From Sipunculus nudus (Eukaryota > Annelida > Sipuncula > Golfingiida > Sipunculidae), in contig CM049317.1 in the NCBI GenBank assembly GCA_026874595.1, positions 53,771,618-53,835,617 of the forward strand: 64,000 bases of DNA, read 5' to 3'. Below the pieces are notes generated by a model. That model searched no databases. It was not told the origin of the DNA and worked only from the letters and a program-made list of their open reading frames with translations. How positions within the stretch are numbered: the first letter of the stretch is position 1; each line of letters starts with the position of its first letter. This document shows positions 48,328 to 58,921 of the stretch, piece after piece. A program made the position numbers and the translations under genes.

Positions 48328-48708
48328 TGCCTCTGCTGGGAGGGTGTGCGTTCATCCTCATTCGTGTTTTTTATTCACATCATAACTAGCGGTTATGAAC
48401 GAAATCCCATGGGATTATCAGGCACCTCGGGAATGAATAAAAAAAAATGTTTAATTTTTGTGTGGGTCCGGCTCATTGTAAGAAATCTAGGAAGGATTAT
48501 TCACAAATGTGCAGTCATATATGTCCGACTTAACATGGATTATGGGCAGAATAAGTGAATGTTAACATTTGTTTGTGAATATATGCACCAATGAACCTGG
48601 CGATATGGATAAAAGAGTGGATAAAAACATGGGTTGTGGAGTATCCCATATTAAGGAAAGCAAATTTGGCGGAGGCCTGCGTTCGTGAGAATGCATATTT
48701 CAGGTCTG
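48328..48708 (+). mobile_element. Helentron-like element, family C, plus strand
   Basis: 5' end 'TGCCTCTGCTGGGAGGGTG', followed by 'tgcgttcatcctcattcgtg'. 3' end 'GGCGGAGGCCTGCGTTCGTG' and the hairpin partner 'GAGAATGCA', then 'tatttcaggt' (a worn CTAG). About 380 bp, the only plus-strand copy of this family here. Confidence 0.7.
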
Positions 48709-49031
48709 TCACGGTTTTACAATATACCCGTCACAATCGTTGCGCGTATTGATATAAACTGGAGCGACATCTCTCGACGAGGAAGACCAACCTACACCCA
48801 ATACTGTAAGGACAGAGTTCTCGAGACTTACGAAGATAATTGACGTCTGTTAATGGGTACAGGAGGTTGCATGCCTCTCCAAATTACGATATACGAGTGC
48901 GAGAGTCCCTTCACTGGTCCTTCAAATATCTAAACGTGGATTCACCAGAGGCGGAACATGAAACATTCGATTAACAATCCATCTTCAATAGGTTGTCTTC
49001 AAATTAACAAACGTGAAATAAATTCCAAAAA
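48709..49031. other. Unassigned DNA
   Basis: No feature recognised. Confidence 0.4.
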
Positions 49032-49205
49032 CTAGAAGTCTGCGTTCTACAGAATGCAAGATTCCGCCATTCACTTATTCGGCCCAAGTTCACAGATTCA
49101 TTCGTGCGCGTGCAACTACATTTTTTTAATTTTCCTTGATGCCGTTCCTGGCTGCGATTCCCAAAATGCCCCGAACATTTCAGGAAATGCCAAAACACGC
49201 GCCCC
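49032..49205 (-). mobile_element. Helentron-like element, family C, 5' truncated
   Basis: Minus-strand 3' end with 'GGCGGAATCTTGCATTCTG' hairpin and 'CTTCTAG' next to TT. Body match continues to about 49190 ('ccttgatgccgttcctg', 'caaaatgcccc'). Confidence 0.65.
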
Positions 49206-50025
49206 TTCACCCCCTGAGGTCAAGTATCCTATTTCTGCCAGTCCTTTCAGTTTTGCAATCATCAATTCCTAAAAAAAATAACTGGATTTAAATTAACCTT
49301 ATTTAAAGCTGCAGCTACTGTCTTTCGTCCCTCATGTATAAACCGAGATAGACCTTGAAATAGGATTTTTCTGTTTGTTTTGCGACTTCCCATGAATCCT
49401 TCGACCTCTGGTAGTTTAGTTTGTCAGGATAACGTTTGGAATGTAAACGAAATTTCGAGGAGGGTGGGAAATGGACCAGGCAAGAAAAGTTGGCCCCGAT
49501 ATTGTTTAAAAAATTATCCAGTAGGATTTTTGCCTTAACGGATATACGGGTATACGGATTTCTATTCTTATTAAACCTTTAAAACTGATTTCTATCCTCA
49601 TTAAACCTTAAAAATTAGCAATTTTAATTCAGTGAAGCACCTTAAAGCGACTTTAAACAGCTCTGCAGGTGTGTCATGTACAAAAAAAGTCAACATTTTA
49701 TTTAGGATGTTTATTAAAACTCAGCATTCATATCTGAAAGGTTGTTCGGACTGATTTGAAACAATCTTTTGGTATTTTCCTATATTTAGTGGTAAACTAA
49801 AATCTCGAAATAAAAGTGTGTGAAACAATTCTTCCCCCCAAGCTTATGTTCATACAACATTTACGTCACCACAATGTCTTTTAGGCTACAATGGACTGTT
49901 CATAGATTGCGACTTTTTGATCTATGGGACGTTTTTTGTTCTATCATGGTCCTAAATTTATTACTTAAAATTCACTTCAGTTTCCTGTTCAAACAGTAAA
50001 GAAAAACAACTTCCCATCCGACCAT
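49206..50025. other. Unassigned DNA downstream of the ZP-domain gene
   Basis: AT-rich, no gene recognised. If the terminal exon at 50241 is right, part of this may be downstream flank. Confidence 0.4.
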
Positions 50026-50031
50026 TTTATT
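50026..50031 (-). terminator. Possible polyadenylation signal
   Basis: AATAAA on the minus strand about 210 bp after the stop codon at 50241-50243. Chance occurrence is likely in this base composition. Confidence 0.3.
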
Positions 50032-50240
50032 ACTAAAATGAAAGTAAACGTCAAAATATAAATGTAAACAGTAATACAACAAGTAACGTGCACAAAACGT
50101 GTATAACTTTAAAACGGCAACTTTTTATGACTCATTTGTATATATGTAAAAATTGTGAAAAGAATAACATTCAACAGGAACAAAGTGCAATAAAACATTC
50201 CCAGGCTAAAATCTTCTAACATCTTTTGGCTGTATGAAGA

Positions 50241-50431
50241 TTAGGTTTGAATCCGGATAAAGGCCAATGGTGACCTTTCAAATCTCGCAGCTATTTTGTG
50301 AACAGACGATTTCCGGTAGAGCTGGACTGTCTGCCGCTGCGCCATTGCAGTTACTGAGTTATCAAAGGCATAACGCTGTTGCTGGAACCGTTCCACTGTG
50401 CCTTGACGAATTTCTTCTGGGTCTGTCGAAG
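50241..50431 (-). CDS. Candidate last exon of the ZP-domain gene (cytoplasmic tail)
   Basis: On the minus strand a T-rich tract 'TTTTTTTTTGTATTTATAG' ends at 50432, a good acceptor. Two readings follow. The frame open to 50241 gives about 62 residues rich in Arg, Gln and Ser, ending IRIQT, with normal-looking composition; it needs one extra base from the preceding exon. The frame that fits directly to the exon at 54051 (phase 0) gives a 26-residue basic tail (starting LRQTQKKF) and stops at 50351-50353. Positive charge after a transmembrane helix suits either. The long reading would require a small missed exon in the 3.6-kb intron. The exon call is moderate; the frame is unresolved. Confidence 0.45.
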
Positions 50432-50944
50432 CTATAAATACAAAAAAAAACATGTTCTAAGGAGCAACATCAGCTCTGTATGAGTAAATGTATCATCAGG
50501 AAACAACAAAATTAAACATGTCTGCCTTCGAGCAGCTGTTTGTAAGAATCATCTCCCGGGCGCAGGACGTTTAAAATAGAGACAAGCAGGACGTTTAAAA
50601 TAGAGACAAGGGTATAAAGTAAATATCAGGATCATGTCTTGCTCAATGTTATGTATCAGTATATGTATTCTATTGAAAAAAAATCAGCAGTATAAGAGAA
50701 GAGGCAGTTTTTGAGATCTCACGTTATACAGACTGCGGATGAACAATCGTCGATGGCTAGGCACTCCCGGGGATCCCCCCCCCCCCAATGCCATTTTAAA
50801 ATCCTAGATATATATGCAAGGTTTCATTCATCGACTGAGTAATAAACTCAATCCCTTTATCATATTGTTCTACGGAATTCTCTATTCTGATGAAGGGTAT
50901 TGCACTTGATCAAGTGTGAAAACGTAAAAAGCAGCACACGATAT

Positions 50945-51118
50945 CTATAGACAAGGGATATTTCAATTATCTGTAGACACAAGAAAATTTTCAAAATATC
51001 TGTAGACACAAGGAGTATTTCCGATTTTCTGATAACACAAGGGAGTATTTCGGTTATCTGATTACAAGAATTTTTCTATTATCTGATTAAATTACAAGGA
51101 GTATTTCCGATAATCTGA
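50945..51118. repeat. Degenerate minisatellite, ~35-bp units
   Basis: Four to five units of the form 'acaaggagtatttccga.tatctga', with variable length. AT-rich. Confidence 0.75.
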
Positions 51119-51357
51119 AGTATGCCTGATCTTGCCATAAGTTTCCCTACTAAATGACTGATGAACATAAATAAAAACACATCTAGAGAAGGTTTAACCA
51201 ACTGCGTTCAAGCTTTAGGATCTATAAAAATCAAGTGTCGGTTAAGCCCATTTTCAAATTCAGTCTTGAATATTCATCTTTTCAAATTTCTACAAAACTT
51301 AAATTTTATGTAAAATTGATCACTTGCATCGTGAAACTGCCAATTAAGCAACTAAAT

Positions 51358-51493
51358 CAGTGGCGTCAATTTTTCTTCCAGGGGGGGGGGGGGGGGGGAC
51401 TCGTCGCCACACCTTCATACACAAACACACACACACTATATATACTATATATATAGTATATATGTACCTTTTTGGCGCCTGTATGACACATTT

Positions 51494-51565
<72 letters not shown>

Positions 51566-51618
51566 CACGGTAAACTCATAAATGGAGCATGTCTATATTC
51601 TATTCAAAACTATTTTTC

Positions 51619-51650
<32 letters not shown>

Positions 51651-51758
51651 ATTCTCTGAAAAGTGGCGGGGGGGATGATAACATTGACCATCCCCCCCCC
51701 CTTGCCAAAAAGTGGGGGGGGGCGATATATCCCCCCTCCCCCTATATTGACGCCCCTG
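51358..51758. mobile_element. hAT-type MITE with perfect 8-bp TSD
   Basis: 401 bp, CAGTGGCGTCAATTTTT to the complement of CAGGGGCGTCAATATA, flanked by AACTAAAT at 51350-51357 and 51759-51766. Same family as 29419-29906. (TA)n at 51497-51561 and 51624-51651 and G/C runs fill the interior. It lies in the last intron of the ZP-domain gene. Confidence 0.88.
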
Positions 51759-51766
51759 AACTAAAT

Positions 51767-52839
51767 ACAAACAATATCCGCTGGCGACCCGGGTTAAGTC
51801 CCAGCTGTGTATATAAGGGTAGGTTGTAGTGGCCAGTCCAAGGCCGGTGTTTCTTCTCCGCTTTAATCAACCCCTACAGACTACCAAAGGTTAGCCATGG
51901 AGAGTGCCTGGATAAGTTTAACTATTTGTACAATCAAAGTGCAATAAATAAGTTTATTAAAATTGTTATTAAATTAAGTTTCAAACACGAGACTTCAAAC
52001 ACGAGACTTTAATCATTGAATAAAAGAAGGTCATTTTAATCTGTACTTGCGTGTTTATATAAACCAATCTGACCGTTCCTTGATCTGTCGCTGTTAAGTC
52101 GCTGTTATGGCCGTGGTCATTTACTGTTCGCTCCAGGCGTGCCTTATGATAATTGAGCGAGCAGGCGTCTTGCTTGGCGATGCTGGTATCCAGTGGCGAG
52201 ATCGATAAAAGCCCATGGAACGCTAGGCACGTCGTGCAATTAAATAACACCACTGCAACAGTAGCTACAGATGGCGTGCGAGACAGGGCTCAAAAACAAA
52301 GATGAACCAAATCGTAAGGTTCAATTAAAGTTTTCAAATTAGTTCAGGTGATTAATCTTGTAAACGCATATATTTTCATATTAGTTTCATCTTATAATCC
52401 CCCGCACCCAATTTAACCGACAACCACAATTTTAATTTAATGAAAATAAAGCTTTAATATAATAATAGTTCATGCCAGATCAGTGTCAATATATTTCCAT
52501 CGAAAGGGTTTGTCAAATTAGGCTTTGTTATATTTAGTTTGAACAATGTGTTTATTCAATCACGGGAACTAGTTAATGGCAAAGTTTAAGTACTTGTGAT
52601 AAAACACGTCCTGATACATGAATAATAATTACATTAAGTCTATCTGCAAATACGGTATGTAAATTGAAGTGTTTTCTCTTTCGTACATATTAATTTGCTC
52701 ATTCAGTTGCCACAAAAGGCAGATCACATGAATAATATTTTTAACTACTGAAGTCTTGGCTTTGAGTAAAGGAAATCATGATCATCTTTTCTTTTGAATT
52801 TCTTTAATTAAATATGTTTTAACCTAATTCCCTTCGGCT
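51767..52839. other. Unassigned intronic DNA
   Basis: No element recognised. 'gacccgggttaagtccc' at about 51787 faintly resembles a tRNA B-box but no A-box precedes it. Confidence 0.4.
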
Positions 52840-53231
52840 TTGTTTATCGACAGCATTGGAGAGGGACAATCCATTTCACAACGGACAAAAGAGTTCTCCA
52901 TTCCTCAATCTCCTAATAAAATCACCTCTGCAGAAAACACTCCTGAAAACCAAGAGAACACCCCCATGCAAGAATATCAAAACTTTCTTCACTCCCTTAA
53001 CAAACATTTATTTTTTACTCAATTTTTAAAACTAAAATGTTAAATGATTTAAATCGCCTCTATGTACAAAGCATAATGTGGGCCAACTTTATGATGACTG
53101 AAAGAACAATAAATACATTAAATGCGAGATGTGTATCTGGAAGATTATGGAAAAAAATATGCACTGAATTGTATGGCTCTCTCGGAATTGCTATGATGAA
53201 AGTATGCATGTTTTATTCGCCTAATAGGTAA
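52840..53231 (+). pseudogene. Frameshifted open-frame pair, unknown
   Basis: Two consecutive plus-strand frames meet at about 53037-53043. The first is polar (runs of Asn, Gln, Glu and Pro around ENTPENQENTP). The second is richer in Leu, Met and Trp. A one-base shift would join them into about 125 codons. No family recognised and no promoter or splice evidence. It lies antisense in an intron. It may be a decayed mobile or host fragment, or chance. Confidence 0.2.
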
Positions 53232-53744
53232 GAGGATAAATGGTATACCCCCCCCCTACACACACAATAAAAAGTGAGGGGGTATGTTCCCGTCTCCTAT
53301 TTAAAGAAGGCCCGTGTCATTCCAAACAATTAGCGAGAGACACCTGAGGGACATGTCAAAAGAATTCAACCCGCCATCTGGCGGCGTGAGATTTAACTAA
53401 AATGATGAGATGCGCCTAAAATACATCCAGGGCAATCATGACGAAACATACGGATACAATAAACAAGAGAATGTGTGTCTCGAATTTTCAAACCTGTGTC
53501 GATTAATTTATTGCCCACTGAGTGTCCTACGGGTGGTTTCATTTTTTCCCCTTCTTTTTTTTAATTTTCGATGGCTTACTTACGTCAGCCTCTCGGCAAG
53601 AAAAACGGCACTGTAGTTCACACCTCTGGTGACATTCGACATATTGATATGCACTTCGAATTTATCGAGATAAGTCGATTATCAGGATAAGCCATCACTG
53701 CATTAGCAAATTTTACCAGTCCGCGTTTTCTTTAGTTTTCTTTC

Positions 53745-54010
53745 ATTAGAGCCCCCAACTCTGTTTTGCATTCACGTATTCGGTCCATAATCCCTGGCCG
53801 CTCGGACACACGTGAATGTACATTGGCATTTATTTCTAGAAGCCCTTCTTGGATCCGGATCATGAAGGGAATCCACACCAAAATCTAATCATTTTTTTAA
53901 ACTGGCCCATCCCCAGAATACCCTTAAGATTTCATGAGATTTCGTTTACCCGAGTTTTGTTGTGAACAAACAGGAACGGGAATGAACGCTTACTCTCCTG
54001 GTGGAGGCAA
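53745..54010 (-). mobile_element. Helentron-like element, family C, 3' worn
   Basis: Body match ('gaatccacaccaaaatctaat', 'ttcatgagatttcgtt', 'gagttttgttgtgaacaaac') and a clear minus-strand 5' end 'TTGCCTCCACCAGGAGAGT'. The CTAG end is not identifiable. It ends about 40 bp from the splice donor of the transmembrane exon. Confidence 0.7.
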
Positions 54011-54050
54011 CACACACTAAAGCCCTGGCAAATATTCAGTAGATACTTAC

Positions 54051-54178
54051 CCTTCTGAAGAGGAAAGCCGCCCCCAGTACCATCATGAGAAGTACAACCC
54101 CGGCAGCCACGCTTAGGATTATCACTTGAGATACGTTCAGACAAACGTCGCCGCTAGGGGCGCTGGCTTCAGGAGTCC
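54051..54178 (-). CDS. ZP-domain protein, transmembrane exon
   Basis: A 128-bp exon on the minus strand. Acceptor 'CTTATTTCAG' ends at 54179; donor GTAAGTATC starts at 54050. The frame set by the previous exon (phase 1, G|GG) reads a short extracellular stalk containing a Cys and an N-glycosylation sequon (NVS), then about 22 hydrophobic residues (VIILSVAAGVVLLMMVLGAA), then FLFRR. The helix followed by Arg-Arg fits a type I single-pass protein with cytoplasmic C-terminus. Family knowledge: ZP-domain precursors end in such a helix after the furin site. Exon ends in phase 0. I am confident of the exon and membrane role. Confidence 0.88.
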
Positions 54179-55246
54179 CTGAAATAAGATATATGGACTA
54201 CGTAGGTCTAGTAAATCTAGTGAACCCAATTCTGTTTGCTATGTTCTATTCCAATCACACTGCAGAGCGCCGCTTTGTAGTATAAGGGAGTTTAGGTCCA
54301 TGCAACTTAACTGATTACAAACGTTTGAAAACAAAATATAGGCTAAACAAAAGGAACAGCCCAGAAAAGCGACAAACCAGTATTGTCCAAACAATCAGGT
54401 GATGTAAATCTCGGGCACAGGGTAACAATCCCACTGCGAGAAATCTGACTCACAAAAAGTATGACTTCTGTGTAGGGTCTGTGGGCGTCACAATCTGACC
54501 CCCATATACACCGCGGCCTCGTTATAGGTATAAATGTAGTCAAAATGGAAATGTAGTCTGTTCTAGTACGTCGGATGAAAATTGTTTCAAGGCAAAGTAC
54601 ATAAACAAGGGTAAGTAATGATTTGCAAGCATGCGCATGTAACATGTGCACAGGTGTTAACTTGAGAATGAACAAAATTTGATTTTAAAGTTTGATAGCT
54701 GAAACAAATAGTTGCGGCCATCCCACAGTGCCTTCCAAGTAGATTTAGTTTTGAGAAGAATTTACCGGGGGGGGGGGGGGATGGGTATCATTGTGTTAAC
54801 GTTGTACGACTACAACGGGGTGCAAGTTCTTCACGCAGCGGCTATACCCTACTGACCCCATCCCCCCCCCCCCTCGAGTTATTTTGTTTTTTACCGCTGC
54901 TTTGTATGGCACTGTTCTCTGGGTTCCAACACCTGGATGGGCAAAGAGCCAACGTTTAAATATGCGACACCCGCTCTCGTTGGTTCGATTTCCCTATTTC
55001 TGCACAAGGCCAAGAATGAGACCAACGAGAGCCGGTGTACTGGTGTAATAAGGCCACTGAAAGCGAGTGTCACATGTTTAAAATTTGGATGCACCATGCA
55101 ATAACACTGTCTCACTGGTCTGTTTACTATAGTTTTCTGTGCCCACACTGGCGGTCCAACCCAGTGACTTACTTTTATAAAGCAGCGGCCAAAAACAGCA
55201 AGCAAATTTAAGAAATTATGTTCTCCGCTTCTCGCCTTCAAGTCAG
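54179..55246. other. Intron of ZP-domain gene with repeat R2
   Basis: Holds dispersed repeat R2 at 54510-54770 (copy at 26930-27190), two G/C homopolymers at about 54768 and 54864, and otherwise unassigned DNA. The 110- and 116-codon minus-strand frames here have no domain or splice support. Confidence 0.5.
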
Positions 55247-55560
55247 GGATGATTGTTAAGTTACTGCAAAAAATTCAAGTACTATATGTCCACCGCTAGC
55301 GACACCTGTTGGTGATTAGTGAAACTTGATTGATCATATAAAAAACGAAATATCATATCCTATTGTTATCCTGTGAGACAGACGCCAAAACCAATCCCTA
55401 ACAAGGGAGGAATAAGATCACTCATTCACCCAAATTTGAATGAAATCGGATAAAATTAAGGAAAATTTTCGCATGCAAACGAAAAACCTGACGGACGGAC
55501 AGAGACAGACAAACCCAAATCAGTGTCCCCCGTTCCTTCCAATGAAGCGGGGAAGAAAAA
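55247..55560 (+). mobile_element. Hairpin-ended dispersed element, family D
   Basis: Shares with 63100-63325 'aaatttgaatg.aatc.gataaaatt', 'cgaaaaacctgac.gacggacag', 'acaaacccaaatca' and a terminal hairpin 'gtcccccg..........gcgggg'. The GACGGACGGACA run before a GC hairpin looks like the end of another Helentron-like family (inference). The left boundary is uncertain. Confidence 0.6.
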
Positions 55561-55930
55561 GATGACTTCAGTGTATAACCACTTCATTAGGAACGCAACC
55601 CGGATGGTATCGGAGAAATACCAGGGAGATCGGGAAACAGGGAATCTGATGCTACGATCATCGCTTATTGCGAACTCTTGATGTGTTAAAGGAAAATATG
55701 CACCCGTCAACACAAAAATTTTACAGTTACAATTAATCCATTTTGAACATATACCAGGGTTAAATCACGTGAAAAGCACGCGCCATTGCGAATACGTAAA
55801 TACAGACACTTTACAGTGTCTATATCCTACCAGATGTCTCCCTATCGCTCCTAATGTGTTTCCGATGTAAAATAGGAAAACAGCGGATAGCATCGGCCAC
55901 GTGTAAAACCTTATAGTCAAACAAACTTAC

Positions 55931-56084
55931 CTTTCTCGATAGCAGCCTGGTTTTTATGGTCCAGGTCCGCGGGGCTTGTAATGGTCAGTTTGATCATTGT
56001 CCTGCCAACCAGGGAACCAGACCGAGTCTCCGTCAAATGGGGAACCATCACCGCATCTCTCTTCCGACGATTCACCTTAGTGCA
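55931..56084 (-). CDS. ZP-domain protein, exon with furin-type cleavage site
   Basis: A 154-bp minus-strand exon. Acceptor 'CTCTACGACAG' ends at 56085; donor GTAAGTTTG starts at 55930. It reads in phase 0 from TGC: a Cys, then NRRKRD, followed by about 38 residues with no further Cys, and ends one base into a codon. A basic tetrapeptide just after the last ZP-C cysteine is the consensus furin site of ZP-domain precursors, where cleavage frees the polymerising ectodomain. The phase-1 end joins the transmembrane exon exactly. Intron to the next exon is about 1.75 kb. High confidence. Confidence 0.9.
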
Positions 56085-56747
56085 CTGTCGTAGAGAATCA
56101 GATCTTTAAAGCCCATGTTTTAGTTTATGACTCAAGACCATTCAATCATAGCAATAATTCGCCAAGTGATAAGGCAATAATCCGCTTATTCATAAAATAT
56201 ATTTGAGAAAAGTAACTACCATCATTTGATCAAAGAGTTTTCATCAGACAGCGACAAGACAGTAGCTAACCTGGAAATTTGACTTATGACCTATTCACCG
56301 ACCCATGTGCATTATCAGTTAATGTGAACAACCAGCATTCCAGGGGTACCCATTTCTGATATCGGTATGCAATAATGGTTAATTCCCCAAATGACCTATC
56401 CATCACAGCACCTTATGCTCCAACCTTTTGACCTTATACTAATCATCCCCTCATAGCTCCCACACAGAAGGCCGCCCATGCCTATGGCTTCGCGAGCTGT
56501 TTATAAGACATTGGTGACGTCACCAAGACGTTAGAAATGGTCGGTCGCGTATGACATCGCACTGACCGACGTCATCAGCTGGAATAGCCGTAACGCTGTT
56601 CTCCAATGATGACTATATCGCAATCACTGCGAAATCAAGTGCCAGGTAGGACAGTGTTATTCACTCTGCCGTTTGTGGAACCTTTATTTCAGTTGTTTAT
56701 ACTGTCTCCTTCGTATAAACAAAAATCCCGTAATTTTCTTTGTAACC
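56085..56747. other. Intron of ZP-domain gene, unassigned
   Basis: No gene or named repeat recognised. Confidence 0.45.
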
Positions 56748-58050
56748 ATGTGGCCCATGGGCCATTACGCTGAGCTGTATTCATTGAGCATTTAACAATG
56801 GATAAGATTATTCAAAATCATACATTCTGAGTGCTCAAAATCATACATTTTGCCAATAGGCCTTAGACATTAGAAACTGAACTTAATCACATCCAGCTGC
56901 TACCATGTGCGCCTATCGGGACTAAAAGTTAAAATCATGTTCTTTCACCGAGTTTGCAGAAAACAGGTCAGTGATATTTCAGGTTTCCATGGATATTTCC
57001 ATGGACATTCATGAAGTCATGCTTTCTCCCCTATTTCGCAAAATATAATTGACCATGACCTAATTTCGGGTTTCCAGGGGATTTGCTAAAAGACCTACTT
57101 TGATGTAAAGTTGGAAATTTATAGGTCTCACGGTTACGGTTTGACAGAACACTTCATTTGAAGGTCTCAAAATGAGATAAAACAAATGCGTAACAAAATA
57201 GAAGAAATACACGTGGTGCCATAAATCTGCAGGAACTGATAAACACTCCGAGATCAATATGCCAATCCACTATCAATATGTATGGTCAGTATCATGGCAA
57301 TCAATAAATTAGTTATTCATATACTGGTGCTTTTGTGTCATTTTGTTTATTTTTCCGGGGGTACTTGTCAGCCCCATTGCTCGGAGGATAGGGATCATAG
57401 TGACCTTATTGCAGGTTTTCAAAAGGGATTGTATATGGACCTCCCTGGACGTCGAGCTAGACGAACATGCCAAATTGATACTTTTGTGCCTCATCTGACT
57501 CACTGGGAGCATAAAAATCATGTTTTCGGCTCGTAATTCGCAAAATATAGGTCACCATAGACTCATTTAAGGTTTCATCGGATATTTATCAAGGAAATCC
57601 TTTAATGTACAGTAAGAAGTTTCTAAGTCTAGCAGTTACCGTTTGTGCCCTATAAACAGCATGACTGCTTCGTTTGAATTCTCAAAAGCGAAGAAATAAT
57701 GTCTAAACATTTTGAAAAATAAGGTGGCGCCATTAGTCTACAGGAACTGACGTACCACCATGATCATTACGCATGCAAAGAATCATGATGCATCGGTTAT
57801 TAAGATTCTAGAGATTGTATCATTTTTAATTATTCTGGAGGTACTACAGGCCCAATAGCTCAGAGTATATGGATAACAAAGCCCTAATTTCAGAATTCCT
57901 ATGAGATTTTTTTTATGGCCCCTCCTGGATGTATAGTTAGGATTTTTCTAGGTCCAACGCTTACGATCTGTGCCCTGTTAACGGATGGCCGGACGACGGG
58001 CGAAGGGTGATCGCTATGTCTCAGATGACTTTCAGTCAGCTGAGCTAAAA
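56748..58050 (-). mobile_element. Helentron-like element, family A, intronic copy
   Basis: Contains the palindrome GGCCCATGGGCC at the minus-strand 3' end with the worn subterminal repeat 'AGCTCAGCG'. The minus-strand 5' end is 'AGCTCAGCTGACTGAAAG'. It shares with 45181-47901 the pre-terminal 'ggacgacgg.c.aagggtgatc.ctat' and internal units ('ggtggcgccat', 'ctgcaggaactga', 'ttattctgg.ggtact'). 1.3 kb, no ORF. Lies in a ZP-gene intron. Confidence 0.8.
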
Positions 58051-58567
58051 AAAATAGGTTGACACTGGGACTGGGACAGACTAAATGGTTCTGTTTGGGA
58101 GAGTCGCCCAATGTATTCGAATTTTACGCTAGTCAGGTGATTGACTGTTAACATTGCCAACGGCAACATTTTCGGCGACTCGCAACTGCTTTGCTCATGA
58201 TTAAACTTTGAACGAATATGCAATTAAGGTCACGGGCCCAACTACTAAATACTGCAACATTGAACTTAAATTCAGGTGTATACACAGGGACTATTTGCAG
58301 AATTGTTCATAACAATATATGCAGAAATTGTTATAACCACTTTTAACAAAACACCAGTGGTCTACATCGTGGGCAGACTTAAGTGTAACAATTGGTTATT
58401 AATAGCGAATTTTAGTTTTACTAAATATCTTTAAGCCACAAAGTCGCAGTGACCCAGTTTTCGGTTTGTTTGGAGATCTTAAGATATTAAAAAAGTATAT
58501 ATTAACAAAATGCCAGGCGATCTAGCCTCGGCATTCATAGATGGATATGTGTGGAAAACACACATAC
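58051..58567. other. Intron of ZP-domain gene, unassigned
   Basis: No element recognised. Confidence 0.45.
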
Positions 58568-58754
58568 CAGAATACATGAAACCTCATCCGCATCTGGACA
58601 GGAAAAGATGTCAAGCCAGAAGTACACTTCTTCCTCCCCAGAAAATCTGAACACCCGAAAATCTGCCTTGATGACGTCAAAGGTCGCATCATCCAGAATG
58701 AAGTTGTTGAAGATTGGCTCCCCTTCTATAACAGGGCCACCCTCTTGTGTGCAG
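58568..58754 (-). CDS. ZP-domain protein, ZP-C core exon
   Basis: A 187-bp minus-strand exon. Acceptor 'TTAATTTGCAG' ends at 58755; donor GTATGTGTG starts at 58567. The first base completes a Gly codon (GG|C) from the upstream exon, giving DGC, the hallmark '(I)xDGC' of the ZP-C subdomain. The remainder reads CTQEGG..., an F/D-rich middle, FRFSGEEEVYFW, then DIFSCPDADEVSC. Family knowledge: this F-F-x-x-x-x-VY pattern followed by paired cysteines is typical of ZP-C. A Trp replaces the Cys/His often seen after VYF. The exon ends in phase 0 and joins 55931-56084. High confidence. Confidence 0.93.
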
Positions 58755-58921
58755 CTGCAAATTAAAAAAAAAAGTATTGAGCTGTATTAAACGAGCCAGC
58801 ATTCTTTCCCCACGGCGGGTGGCTCACCTTCGACCACAATCCCTCCCCATCATAAGCAACTTAAGTTGATATATATTAGCTATCAATATGAGTTGTATTG
58901 ACGAGCCAGCATTTTATAAAA

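Noticed and set aside
54343-55241. 110- and 116-codon minus-strand frames
   Set aside because: They fall in an intron of the ZP-domain gene, partly over a dispersed repeat, with no splice borders matching the gene's phase.
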